A DNA stretch of 7,853 bases from UBA11524 sp051886675 (GCA_051886675.1 JBJEYH010000032.1:1-7853), one strand, 5' to 3'. Counted from the stretch's first letter, positions 1 to 7,853 are shown. Notes: generated by a model from the letters alone, not told the origin. Program-made: numbers and translations.

Positions 1-3000
1 GGTGTAGCCCTCCAGCGCGGCGGGCAGGGAGGGGCTGACATAGAGTTTTCCGTCCTGGAGCCGTAAGCCCAACAGCTCCTCCGTCACCGCACGGAAATAC
101 CAGCCGGCGGAGCCGGTGTACCAGGTCCAGCCCGCCTCGCCCTCATGGCCGGGGGCGGCGTACACGTCCGCCGCCAGTACAAAGGGCTCGCCGCCGTAGC
201 GTTGGAGCGGGTGGTTTTCCGGCAGCAGCAGGTTCAATATCTCGTAGCCCGCGTCCGGGCGGCCCCGGCGGAAACAGGCCATGGCCAGCCAGACGGCCCC
301 GTGGGTGTACTGGCCGCCGTTTTCCCGGAAACCCTCGCCGTAGCTGGAGATATAGCCCAGGTAGGGCTCATCCGGGGAATAGGGCGGGTCAAAGAGCTTT
401 ACCAGCCGGTGCTCCCGGTCAACAAGTTTACATAACGCGTTTTCCAACGCGGCGTCTGCGTGGGCCTTGTCGCTGTGGGGGCACAGGGCGGCCCAGCTCT
501 GGGCGATGGAGTCGATGCGCCCATCGCCGCCCAGGGCCTCCCCGCTTTCCAGACGTCCCCGCATATACCAGCGGCCGTTGAAGCTGTTTTCCGCGGCACC
601 GGCAAGCTGGCGGGAGAGCTTTTCATAGCGTTCCGCCCCGGGCCGGCCCAGGCGGTTAAGAAGCCCGGCAAACATGTCCGCGCAGCAGGAGAAGAACCAG
701 CCCAGCCACACGCTCTCGCCCTCCACCGCGTCCAGACCGTCGTTCCAGTCGCCGCTGCCGAACCAGGGCAGGCCGTTAGGCCCAAAGCCCCGGGCGGCGC
801 AGCGCTCCAGCGCGGCCTTGGCGTGGTCCAGCACCGAGGCGCGCATGTCGGAAAGCTCCGGCCGCTCGTAGCGGTCCCGCTCCACGGCGGTGAGGGGAGA
901 CGAGTTTACATAACTTTCTTCCAGGGCACAGATGGCCTCATCCCCGGTGGCCTCCACATAACTGCACAGCGCCCAGGTCAGCCACAGCAGGTCGTCGGAG
1001 CAGCGGGTGCGCACACCCTTGTCGCCCTCCGGGTGGGGGTGCCACCAGTGCATCACGTCCCCCTCCACATACTGGTGGCGGCAGCAGTCCAGAATTTGCT
1101 CTCGGGCGTAGTGGGGGTCGATGAGCAGCATGTTCACGCTGTCCTGAAGCTGATCCCGAAAGCCGATGGCCCCGCCGCTCTGGTACAGGCTGCACCGGCC
1201 CTGAATCCGGCAGGCGATGGTCTGATAGGCGGCCCAGCCGTTCATATAGGCGTCCAGCGCCCGGTTGACCGTGCGGATCTCCAGCCGGTCCAGCAGAGCG
1301 GCCCAGCGGGAGGCGGCGGAGGACAGGGCGGCTAGGGCCAGACTGGGGCGGCAAAGCTCCCTGATCTCCGCCTCACTGCAGCAGCCGCAGGCCAGCACGG
1401 TGATGTGCCGGCAGGTGCAGCGCAGCAGCATGGCAGCGGGGGAAAAATCGCATTTAATCAGGGCGGGAGAGGAGCTCCCGGCCCGAAACTCCACGCTGGG
1501 CAGATAGGACTCCGGATTCTCTGCCCGGAAAATGCCGTCCTTCGCGCCGCAGCGCACGCTGCTGCTTTCAGCCGCGCCCAGTACAAGGGACAGGGACCAG
1601 CCCAGCTCCAGGTCGTCAGCCCCCTCCACCATGAACACCCGGGCGTCAATGCCGCCGGGGATGAAGGCGCTGGTCTTGATGAGCGCGCCGCCGATCTCCT
1701 TTTNNNNNNNNNNNNNNNNNNNNNNNNNNNNNNNNNNNNNNNNNNNNNNNNNNNNNNNNNNNNNNNNNNNNNNNNNNNNNNNNNNNNNNNNNNNNNNNNN
1801 NNNATGCCGCCGGGGATGAAGGCGCTGGTCTTGATGAGCGCGCCGCCGATCTCCTTTTCCCACACCGCAAGGCCGGGGGAAAAGCTGACGCGGCAGGGGT
1901 AGCCGTCGTTGGCGGCAAAGAGGCTGACAGGCCCTTTCTCCGTCTCCAGCCACAGGCTCTCGCTGCCGGAGACGTCCTCGGGCAGAAGTGGAGGCGGATT
2001 GATCCGCATCTCCCGGGCGTTTTCCAGCCACATGCAGCCGCTGCCGCAGTCGGAGGCGATATAGCCGTAGCGGCCGTTGGTCAGAATGAGCTGCCAGGAG
2101 CGGAAGGGGAGATTTTGGTTTACATAAAACTCAAATGCCCGGCCCGCGTGCCGGTATTCCGGGATGCTGCCGGGAGACCGGGGAGCGCCGAAAACGGGTG
2201 CGGGCGGCTCAGGCAGGGCGCTCCGCTCCCGCCCTACCGCCCAGGCGGCCCGGCTCTCGATCAGCGCCTTTGCGCTCAGCGGGGCGAAATGCACCCCGCC
2301 GGGGCTGTCGATCAGGGCCTCGAGAGAGAAGCGGGAGAGGATCTGGCTGACCCGGCGGAAGAAGGGCCGCTGGTACTCGCCCTGCTCGTCGCTGAGATAG
2401 ACCAGGTCCGCGTTGAGCCCGCAGCTTTTCAGCAGACAGAAGCGCAGCAGCAGGCTCTCCGCCTCTTTCGCGCCGCTGTCGCAGCAGAGAATGGGCAGGT
2501 CGCCGGAGATGCCGAAGGGCCACAGCTCCCGGGCGGGTGCGGCCTCATGCAGCCGGGGACTTGTCAGCGCCGGCAGCATGTCCATGGCCGCGCCGATCTC
2601 TCCGGCGCTGAGCCCCAGCAGCGTGGCCGAAGCGCCCAGCATGCCGCCGCAGTCCAGCTCGGAGGCGGCCAATATCCGCTCGGCCCCTTCCTCGGCCTCC
2701 TTTTGGGAGAAGCCGGCGCAGAGGGCAAAGCGCAGCGCGGCGGTCTCTCCGGCGCGCAGGTGAAGGTCCAGCCGGACCCTGACCAGAGGCTCTGAGAGCC
2801 AGCCCAGACCGCCCTTCTTGTCGGCGGAAAAACGGGCCTCTTCGCTGCAGGCCAGGCAGAGCCAAAGCTCCCCCGCGCCGCCCCGGCGTACCCGGCGCAG
2901 CAGCAGGCGGCGGCCCTCCGCTTGGGCGAAGATCCCTAAGCGCCAGAAAGCGGTGTGGTTTACATAATCATTATAAGCGGCCAGCACCGGCACGAAAGAA

Positions 3001-6000
3001 AATTCCAGGGAGACTTCTCTGTCCCGGTCGGATTTACATTGTATGGTGCGAAGCTCCCCGCAGTCGCCGGAGGCGGCAAAGACGGTGAGCCGGACTTCCA
3101 GACCTTCAAGGCTTCGCCGGAAGGCGCACTGATCCTCGGAAAATTCCCAGTGCTCCGCTTTTGCGGGGAAGAGGTTTTTTCCGTCCAGCCGCAGCCTGGG
3201 GGCCTGAAGGTAGATCATCCGGCCGGAAAGCTTTGCCTGTCCGCCGCCGTCGGAGCGGAGGAGCAGCTCATAGGCCCCGTTGGAGAGCAGACAGCAGCCC
3301 TCGTCCTCGACCCCGCCCTGCTTCTGCCATCGCCCGGCCTCCGCCCGGTCCGGCTTTTCCGGCACCGGGGACAGGTCCCGGCGGATGACGATGCCGTCCT
3401 CCGGCAGCCGCTCCTGAAGCAGGGCGGTGTGGGCGGCCATGGCCGGGTCGGAGAGGAAGCGGCGCTGCACGCAGCCGTCTTTTACCGCGTTTGCGGCGGC
3501 CAGAATACTCATCCCCGCGTGGTGGGCCATGGTGCAGCGCACCGGCTCCCCGCTGTCGCTGCGGCAGCGGCCGGGGGTGAAGTCCAGGGCCTCAATAAAG
3601 CCATAGCGCCCCAGGGCACCGAAGCGCTCCAGACGGCGGAGATTTTTCACCGCGCTCTCCGGCTCGGCACAGAGGGCCAGAAAGCTGCTGTAGGGCGAGA
3701 CCACCATGTCCTCCTCCTGCCCCCGCTTCAACGCCAGGGCGGGACAGCCGTGGGCCTTGTAGCGGTAGCTGAGGGAGCTGTCCAGAGAGAAAAAGGCGCT
3801 CTCGGAGATGCCCCAGGGCTTACCGGCAAAGACCCGGCGCTTCTGGGCGTAGAGACAAAAGCGGCTGCTCTCGTACAGCAGGCTGCCCCGATAGAGGGGC
3901 AAAAACAGCTCGGGCATCAGGTATTCAAACATGGTGCCCGTCCAGCTGGCAAGGCCCCGGTAGCCGTCCTTTTGCAGCTGGGCCCGGCTGAGACGGCGCC
4001 AGTGCTTTTTCGGCACATCGCCTTTGGCAATGGCGATGTAGCTTGTCAGCATGGCTTCGCTTGCCATCAGGTCGTACCAGCCGCCGGCGCCCCGCTCCTT
4101 GGAGGCGTCATAGCAGATATAGAAGAGACCCCGTCCCCCATCGTACAACGGCGAAAAGTCCATCTGCTCCAAAATGGAGCGCAGACGCTCCGCAAGCTCC
4201 CGCTGCCCCAGCTCCTCCATGGCGGCCTCTGCCACCAGCAGCCCCGCGTACAGATTGCCGCTGTCCACGGTGGAGACAAAGGCCGGGTGCAGAGGCAGCA
4301 GGGTGCGGGTGTCGTACCAATTATAATAGTGTCCCCGGCAGCGGGGCATCCGCAGAAGGGTCTCCGTCAGGCGGCGGATATATTCCACGCACTCTTCGCT
4401 CTGGATCAGCTCCATGTCCATGGCCGCCGCTGCCGAGGCGGCGGCAAGGCCGATATTGGTGGGGGAGGTGCGGTGGGCCACCCCCACAGGGGGCTGCTCC
4501 TGGAAATTATCCGGGGGCAGGTAGTTGTCCTCCTCTGTGGAGAAATCCCGGAAGTAGCGCCAGGTCTCCCCGGCGCGCAGACGCAGATATTCCCGGTCCG
4601 CCCGGCTCAGCGTATTCTCCCTGCGGGCAGGCAGGGACAGAGCCGCTGTGGCCACAGGGGACAGGAGCCACATCAGCCCCGCCGACTTGCCGATAATGGC
4701 AGGGGACAGCAGCAGGCACAGCGCCCCCGCCAGCATGGGAAACCACATGGCCTTCATGTGGGCGGCGAGAGAGCCGCTGCGGCTGTCGCTCTGGGCGGCG
4801 GTCTCCCATTCCAGCAGCTTCTGCCCGGAAACCAGCATGCGCCAAAGGGCGGTGACGGCGGCGGAGAGACAGACCCAGGCCTCAAAGGGCAGCAGCCAGA
4901 GCCGCATAAAGGTCTGAACAATGGCCCCGCCCACGCCGGTGAGCAGCCGGGTGTAGCGGCGCAGGCGCACTGTCTCCCGGCGCTTGCGCCCGCCCTCGGC
5001 AAGGGAGATGAACAGACGGCTCAACAGGGCCAGCAGCGCCGCCCAGGCCGCCAGCCTCAGCCCGGCGGCGGGGATGAAAAAGCCGGAGAGAATGGCGATG
5101 AAGGTGGCCGGGGCGATCAGACTGCGGCGCAGGCTGTCCAGCAGCCGCCAGCGGTCGATATCGCGCAGATCCCGGCCCCGGCCAAAGAGCCAGGGGGCGT
5201 TCTGCCAGTCGCCCCGGACCCAGCGGTGGAGCCGCCGGTAATAGGACAGGGGCTTTGCGGGGAAGCTGTCGGAAAACTCCGTGTCGCCCATGAACGCACC
5301 CCGGAGATAGGCCCCCTCCAGGGCGTCGTGGGAGAGAATACGGCCCTCGGGGAAGTGGGCTTCGGAGCAATCCAGCAGCACCCTGGCGTCCAGAATGCCC
5401 TTGCCCGCGAAGCCGCCGCTGTCAAAGGCGTCCATATACAGCTCGCCGCAGAGGGCTCCGTAGGGGTCGCTGCCCCCGGCCCCGGCAAAGATCAGGGCAA
5501 AGTCGGTGGCGTTGGCGCTTTTCAGCCCCGTGCTGATGCGGGGGTGGATGACGGCGTGGCCCTCCGTCACCACATGGCGGCGCTTATCCAGCCGGGGCGT
5601 GTTCAGGGGATGGAGCATGGCCCCGATCAGCTCCGAGACCGCGCCGGGGTACATTTTCGTGTCGCTGTCCAGGGTGATGATATAGCGAACCCCCGCAAGG
5701 GCGTCCTTGTCCCCGGTGACGCGGAGAGCGGAGTCCCTGTCGCACAAAAGCTTTGCCAGCTCCAGCAGCGCGCCCCGCTTTCGCTCATGGCCGGTGTAGC
5801 GCTCCCCGTCGAAGCGCCTTTCCCGGGTGAAGAGATAGAAGCCGCCGCCGTATTTGAAATTCAGCCCGTTTATGGCGCTGCGGGCGGCGCGGAGGATCTT
5901 TTCATCCTCCTCCGTCTCCGGCGAATCTGCGGCGGGCAGGTCCGCTAAAATGCCGAAACAGAGGTTTTTCCCCGCGCTGCGGTTGGCCAGGCGAAATTGC

Positions 6001-7091
6001 TCCAGACTTTCCGCCAGCTTCCCGCCGCTGTCGGGGCTGGTCAGCAGGGCGGAGAGAACGCAGATGCTGCGGCCCTCGGGGGGAACGCCCTTTTCCGTGT
6101 CCATTCGGGGCAGACGCTTCGGGGGGATAAGGTGCAGCAGGATCAGATCCAGCAGACTTTTCACCAGCTCCGACACCGGCAGCAGAAGCAGAACCGCGGC
6201 CCCGGGGCTGCCCACGGCAAAGGACAGCAGCAGACTCAAAAACAGGGTGAGGACGATGTTCGCGGTGATGTAAAGCCCCGCGCCCCGGCGCTTTTTCGGC
6301 GGAAAGAGAGTAAAGCCCACATGCCGCCCCTCTTCCGCCGCCTGCTTGATCAGCTTCCGGGCCAGTACATGCTCCTCCAGACCCTGGGCCCGGGCCAGCT
6401 TTGTAAGCCTTGCCAGGTAGTCCTGCCGGGTGCCGCTGTCCATGTGGGCATAGTCTCCGCTGGGGTCCCGGGAGAGGATCTCCTCCGAAATATCCACGCC
6501 GCGGATCAGCTTTTCCGTGTCCAGCACGGAAAAAAGCCGCAATGTGCCGAAAAGGGCCTCCAACTCCCTGGCGTGGGAGGCGGTGTCGGAGGCGTACTGC
6601 ATGGATCGGCAGACCTGGGCCACACCCTCGATCACCGCGGTCCGGAGGGCGGCGGGGAAGAGCAGCAGCTCCTGCCGCCGCAGAACGGTGACGGTCTGAA
6701 AGCCCTGGAGAAAGAGGGTGCTGCGCTCCTCGGTGACGGCGCCCTGCCCGGCGTGCAGCAGCGCCCGGCAAAGTTCAACAATCAGGGGCTGCTCCTGGCA
6801 GAGCCGGAGATGACGGGCAGAGCGGAGCGCCGCATAGGCGCTGCGGTACTCCCGCTGCACCATATACCAGTTGTCCAGCAGCCATTCGCAGGCGGCGGGG
6901 ACGGTGGTTTGGCCGCCGTAGCGCCGCTCGATCACGCTGTGGCTGCGCTCAATGGTGGAAAAGCTGCGCTTTAAAAGCGCAATGCAGCTCTTGGCGGAGC
7001 CTTCGCCCTCCACCCGCAGCAATCTGGCTTCCGAGGCCGCAAAGCCGGGAAGCTTTTCTTCGCTTATATATGCCAAGCTGTAATGTTCCAT
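1..7091 (-). CDS. Cyclic beta-1,2-glucan synthase-like protein (GT84 - GH189 - GH94), 3' end off the window
   Basis: Predicted inner-membrane enzyme that polymerises UDP-glucose into beta-1,2-glucan, cyclises it and trims chain length. The start is the ATG at 7089-7091, 5 nt after AGGAGG. Residues 1-270 are helical and carry the family's AACEWLLDNW signature. Membrane helices lie at about 273-320. The GT84 domain (about 340-640) shows D475-S-D477, LSHDALEG (D589) and HRWVRGDWQ (W624). Hydrophobic segments follow at about 658-825. The glycoamylase-like/GH189 module (about 840-1230) has TSPTNIG (875-881), NWYDTR (924-929), STVDSGN (940-946), E1056 in MFEYL, E1097 in WGISES and AHHAGM (1189-1194). 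A first sandwich starts near LSNG (1269). GISGDLPI follows W1524. The GH94 module shows GFRDQLQD (1925-1932), GDVMHWWH (1959-1966), RCSDD (1978-1982), GSGDWNDG (2060-2067) and RENGGQYTH (2204-2212). These numbers assume the gap overlap is collapsed, giving 2312 residues in the window; as written, the N run shifts the frame. Brucella Cgs is about 2,870 residues. Family assignment is firm; cyclic versus linear product, or another glucan linkage, is inferred. Confidence 0.9.
425..435 (-). other. XerD-arm-like 11-mer, site 1
   Basis: The minus strand reads TTATGTAAACT, an 11/11 match to the XerD-binding arm of the Bacillus subtilis dif site as I remember it. It lies inside the GH94 coding region in the codon phase TTA-TGT-AAA (Leu-Cys-Lys, residues 2168-2170). 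This phase differs from the other three sites. No XerC arm is visible beside it. Binding by XerD is inference. Confidence 0.5.
903..913 (-). other. XerD-arm-like 11-mer, site 2
   Basis: The minus strand reads TTATGTAAACT, again an 11/11 match to the B. subtilis dif XerD arm. Here it encodes Tyr-Val-Asn (residues 2009-2011) with AT-rich codons in a GC-rich gene. No XerC arm is visible at the expected 6-bp spacing. Confidence 0.5.
1649..1703. repeat. 55-bp exact direct repeat, left copy (contig-end overlap)
   Basis: Identical to 1804-1858 and abuts the N run. On the minus strand it encodes the end of the peptide KEIGGALIKTSAFIPGG, which is also encoded by the right copy. The family has only one such strand at this place, so the repeat is best read as one sequence present at both contig ends. 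Confidence 0.92.
1704..1803. other. Assembly gap (100 N), apparently spurious
   Basis: Exactly 100 N separate two contig ends that carry the same 55 bases (1649-1703 and 1804-1858). Joining the ends through that overlap removes 155 bp and restores a continuous reading frame with family-typical sequence on both sides. Because 155 is not a multiple of 3, the sequence as written shifts the frame of the giant gene. No real sequence appears to be missing. Confidence 0.9.
1804..1858. repeat. 55-bp exact direct repeat, right copy (contig-end overlap)
   Basis: Identical to 1649-1703 and starts at the first base after the N run. An exact overlap of 55 bases is a common de Bruijn k-mer length, which suggests an unresolved graph join rather than a biological duplication. 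Confidence 0.92.
2117..2127 (-). other. XerD-arm-like 11-mer, site 3
   Basis: The minus strand reads TTATGTAAACC, a 10/11 match to the dif XerD arm. It encodes Tyr-Val-Asn at the start of the GH94 sandwich. It has the same orientation as the other sites and no convincing partner arm. Confidence 0.45.
2957..2967 (-). other. XerD-arm-like 11-mer, site 4
   Basis: The minus strand reads TTATGTAAACC and encodes Tyr-Val-Asn in the first beta-sandwich. The preceding minus-strand bases (TTATAATGA) are AT-rich, which makes this the most dif-like neighbourhood of the four. The outer XerC half is still not recognisable. Confidence 0.45.
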
Positions 7092-7096
7092 TTTGT

Positions 7097-7102
7097 CCTC
7101 CT
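7097..7102 (-). promoter_or_regulatory. Ribosome binding site of the glucan synthase gene
   Basis: A perfect AGGAGG on the minus strand lies 5 nt upstream of the ATG at 7091. It fixes the start, although the frame stays open upstream to about 7580 through the antisense of ylxM. Confidence 0.9.
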
Positions 7103-7150
7103 GTGAGGTTGATAATGAACATCTTTCCCATAAATTGCATTTTCTATGTA

Positions 7151-7179
7151 AGATTAGAGAAAAAACCGGCGGGTGACAA
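7151..7179 (-). promoter_or_regulatory. Possible sigma-A promoter of the glucan synthase gene
   Basis: On the minus strand TTGTCA (7179-7174, 5/6 to consensus) is followed after 17 nt by TAATCT (7156-7151), a poor -10 box. It would give a leader of about 50 nt. Its -35 box sits 10 nt from the -35 box of the ylxM promoter, so the two would face away from each other and could share a regulator. The weak -10 keeps confidence low. Confidence 0.35.
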
Positions 7180-7189
7180 GAAAAAAGAC

Positions 7190-7218
7190 TTGACAGCGCT
7201 GCTGAGGCGTTGTATACT
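7190..7218 (+). promoter_or_regulatory. Sigma-A promoter of ylxM-ffh
   Basis: A consensus TTGACA (7190-7195) and TATACT (7213-7218, 5/6) are separated by 17 nt. Transcription would start near 7225, giving a leader of about 30 nt before the GTG start of ylxM. The near-ideal boxes suggest strong constitutive expression, as expected for a housekeeping SRP operon. Confidence 0.85.
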
Positions 7219-7240
7219 CTGCAAAGGTAAATCACTTGAC

Positions 7241-7246
7241 AGGGGG
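7241..7246 (+). promoter_or_regulatory. Ribosome binding site of ylxM
   Basis: AGGGGG lies 7 nt before the GTG at 7254. It supports that GTG rather than the in-frame TTG at 7236, which would place the start inside the leader with this purine run downstream of it. Confidence 0.75.
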
Positions 7247-7253
7247 CATAGCC

Positions 7254-7610
7254 GTGGCGGACAGCAGGATGATGCAGACAATGCTGCTGGATTTTTACGG
7301 CGAACTGCTCACCGAAAAGCAGCGCGAGTGCTACGACCTGCACTATAACGAGGATCTGTCTCTGGCAGAGATCGCGGAGCAGAGCGGCATCTCCCGCCAG
7401 GCCGTGTGGGACAATATCCGCCGGGCCGAGGCGGCGCTGCAGGACATCGAAGAAAAGACCGGCCTTATCCGCCGCTTTCAGGAGACCAGAAGGACGCTGG
7501 ACGAGCTCAGCGCCCTGACGGACAGGCTCACAGCTCTCACCCAGGGGGAGGCAAGGGAACTTGCCTGCCGGGTGGCCCAAGGCATAGAAGAGCTACGGAC
7601 AAAGGGATGA
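7254..7610 (+). CDS. ylxM: YlxM family DNA-binding protein (UPF0122), SRP operon
   Basis: A 118-residue protein, close to the roughly 110 residues usual for the family. The N-terminal half (about residues 8-55) is a sigma-70 region 4-like helix-turn-helix: LLTEKQRECYDLHYNEDLSL, then EIAEQSGISRQAVWDNIRRA as the turn and recognition helix. The rest is charged helix (EEKTGLIRRFQETRRTLDEL). YlxM is encoded just before ffh across Firmicutes and mollicutes and is thought to modulate SRP. Its exact role was never settled in most species. The start is the GTG with AGGGGG 7 nt upstream; alternatives are TTG 7236 and the ATG pair five codons downstream. Its stop lies 4 nt before the ffh ATG, so the two genes are cotranscribed and probably translationally coupled. 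smc and ftsY, which precede ylxM in Bacillus, are absent here. Confidence 0.92.
   Translation: MADSRMMQTMLLDFYGELLTEKQRECYDLHYNEDLSLAEIAEQSGISRQAVWDNIRRAEAALQDIEEKTGLIRRFQETRRTLDELSALTDRLTALTQGEARELACRVAQGIEELRTKG
7601..7607 (+). promoter_or_regulatory. Ribosome binding site of ffh
   Basis: AAAGGGA overlaps the last codons of ylxM and lies 7 nt before the ffh ATG. It ties ffh initiation to the end of ylxM translation. Confidence 0.75.
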
Positions 7611-7614
7611 CGCA

Positions 7615-7853
7615 ATGGCATTTGAAAGCTTATCCGAAAAACTGAATGCCGCCTTTAAGAAAATGCGCGGCAAGGGCCGCCTCTCCCAGAGCGACATCAA
7701 AGAGGCGATGCGCGAGGTGCGCATGGCCCTGCTGGAGGCCGACGTCAGCTACAAGGTGGTAAAGGACTTTACCAAGACCGTCACCGAGCGGGCCAGCGGC
7801 CGGGAGGTGCTGGAGGCCCTGTCTCCGGCCCAGATGGTCATCAAGATCGTCAA
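7615..7853 (+). CDS. ffh: Signal recognition particle protein Ffh, N-terminal part
   Basis: SRP54 homologue: the GTPase that binds signal sequences of nascent membrane and secreted proteins, together with the 4.5S/6S SRP RNA, and delivers ribosomes to FtsY. The window holds the first 79 codons, which is most of the N domain helical bundle. The recognisable block is FESLSEKLNAAFKKMRGKGR, followed by LSQSDIKEAMREVRMALLEA and DVSYKVVKDF, typical of Ffh. The LLEADV motif, which contacts the G domain, is intact. The GTPase G domain and the methionine-rich M domain lie beyond the right edge. The ATG has AAAGGGA 7 nt upstream and follows the ylxM stop by 4 nt. Confidence 0.95.
   Translation, partial: MAFESLSEKLNAAFKKMRGKGRLSQSDIKEAMREVRMALLEADVSYKVVKDFTKTVTERASGREVLEALSPAQMVIKIV

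Noticed and set aside
460..1335. A 291-codon plus-strand open frame across the distal GH94 region
   Set aside because: Antisense to GH94 catalytic motifs (GDWNDG, HWWH, FRDQLQD); composition is that of a shadow frame.
1649..1858. The 55-bp direct repeat as a biological duplication or target-site repeat of a mobile element
   Set aside because: Both copies touch a 100-N gap exactly, and merging them restores the reading frame, so an assembly overlap explains everything.
425..2967. A complete dif recombination site
   Set aside because: None of the four sites has a recognisable XerC arm 6 bp from the XerD-like arm.
3033..3039. TTTACAT as a fifth XerD-like copy (also ATGTAAA at 6268-6274 in the opposite orientation)
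   Set aside because: Only the 7-base core matches; flanking bases of the arm differ, and both are explained by ordinary codons (Cys-Lys and Leu-Tyr-Ile).
2955..5948. A 997-codon open frame on the plus strand
   Set aside because: It is antisense to the glucan synthase, whose family motifs are clear throughout. Its translation is low-complexity Gly/Ala/Pro/Gln-rich sequence without any recognisable domain, as expected for a shadow frame in GC-rich DNA.
7144..7154. CTATGTAAGAT in the intergenic region as another arm on the plus strand
   Set aside because: Three mismatches to the 11-mer and the opposite orientation; it overlaps the candidate minus-strand -10 region and is AT-rich by nature.
7236..7253. 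In-frame TTG start for ylxM
   Set aside because: It would put the start before the AGGGGG ribosome binding site and only about 11 nt after the predicted transcription start. The GTG at 7254 has proper spacing and gives the normal family length.
7092..7580. Upstream extension of the giant gene's frame into the antisense of ylxM
   Set aside because: The frame is open by chance; AGGAGG 5 nt before the ATG at 7091 and the start of family similarity there fix the N-terminus.

Overview
The window looks like a scaffold from a high-GC Clostridia genome, probably an Oscillospiraceae-type gut bacterium. The evidence is the pairing of ylxM with ffh, strong AGGAGG-type ribosome binding sites, a sigma-A promoter in a GC-rich background, and a Clostridia-style cyclic-glucan-synthase-like giant gene. 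The 100-base run of N suggests a draft or metagenome-assembled genome. The taxonomic placement is inference.

Layout: positions 7091 down to 1 (minus strand) hold one giant gene that runs off the left edge. It encodes a membrane protein of the cyclic beta-1,2-glucan synthase (NdvB/ChvB/Cgs) type. In order it has an N-terminal helical region, two membrane helices, a GT84 glycosyltransferase, further membrane helices, a glycoamylase-like/GH189 cyclisation module, a first beta-sandwich, and a GH94 phosphorylase-type module. The coding sequence is artificially broken by the N gap at 1704-1803. The gap is flanked by an exact 55-bp repeat, so the two contig ends overlap. Collapsing 155 bp restores one open frame of 2312 codons up to the window edge.

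A 162-bp divergent intergenic region (7092-7253) carries a very good sigma-A promoter facing right and a weaker candidate facing left. To the right, ylxM (7254-7610) and the start of ffh (7615 to the edge) form a tight operon for the signal recognition particle. The glucan synthase and the SRP operon have no evident functional link beyond sharing this intergenic region.

The most striking unexplained signal is an AT-rich 10-mer, TTATGTAAAC. It occurs four times, always on the minus strand, inside the GC-rich 3' half of the giant gene. It equals the XerD-binding arm of Firmicutes dif sites. The copies lie in two different codon phases, which argues for constraint on the DNA rather than the protein. 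They could be XerD half-sites of the kind reported to unload SMC condensin near the terminus.
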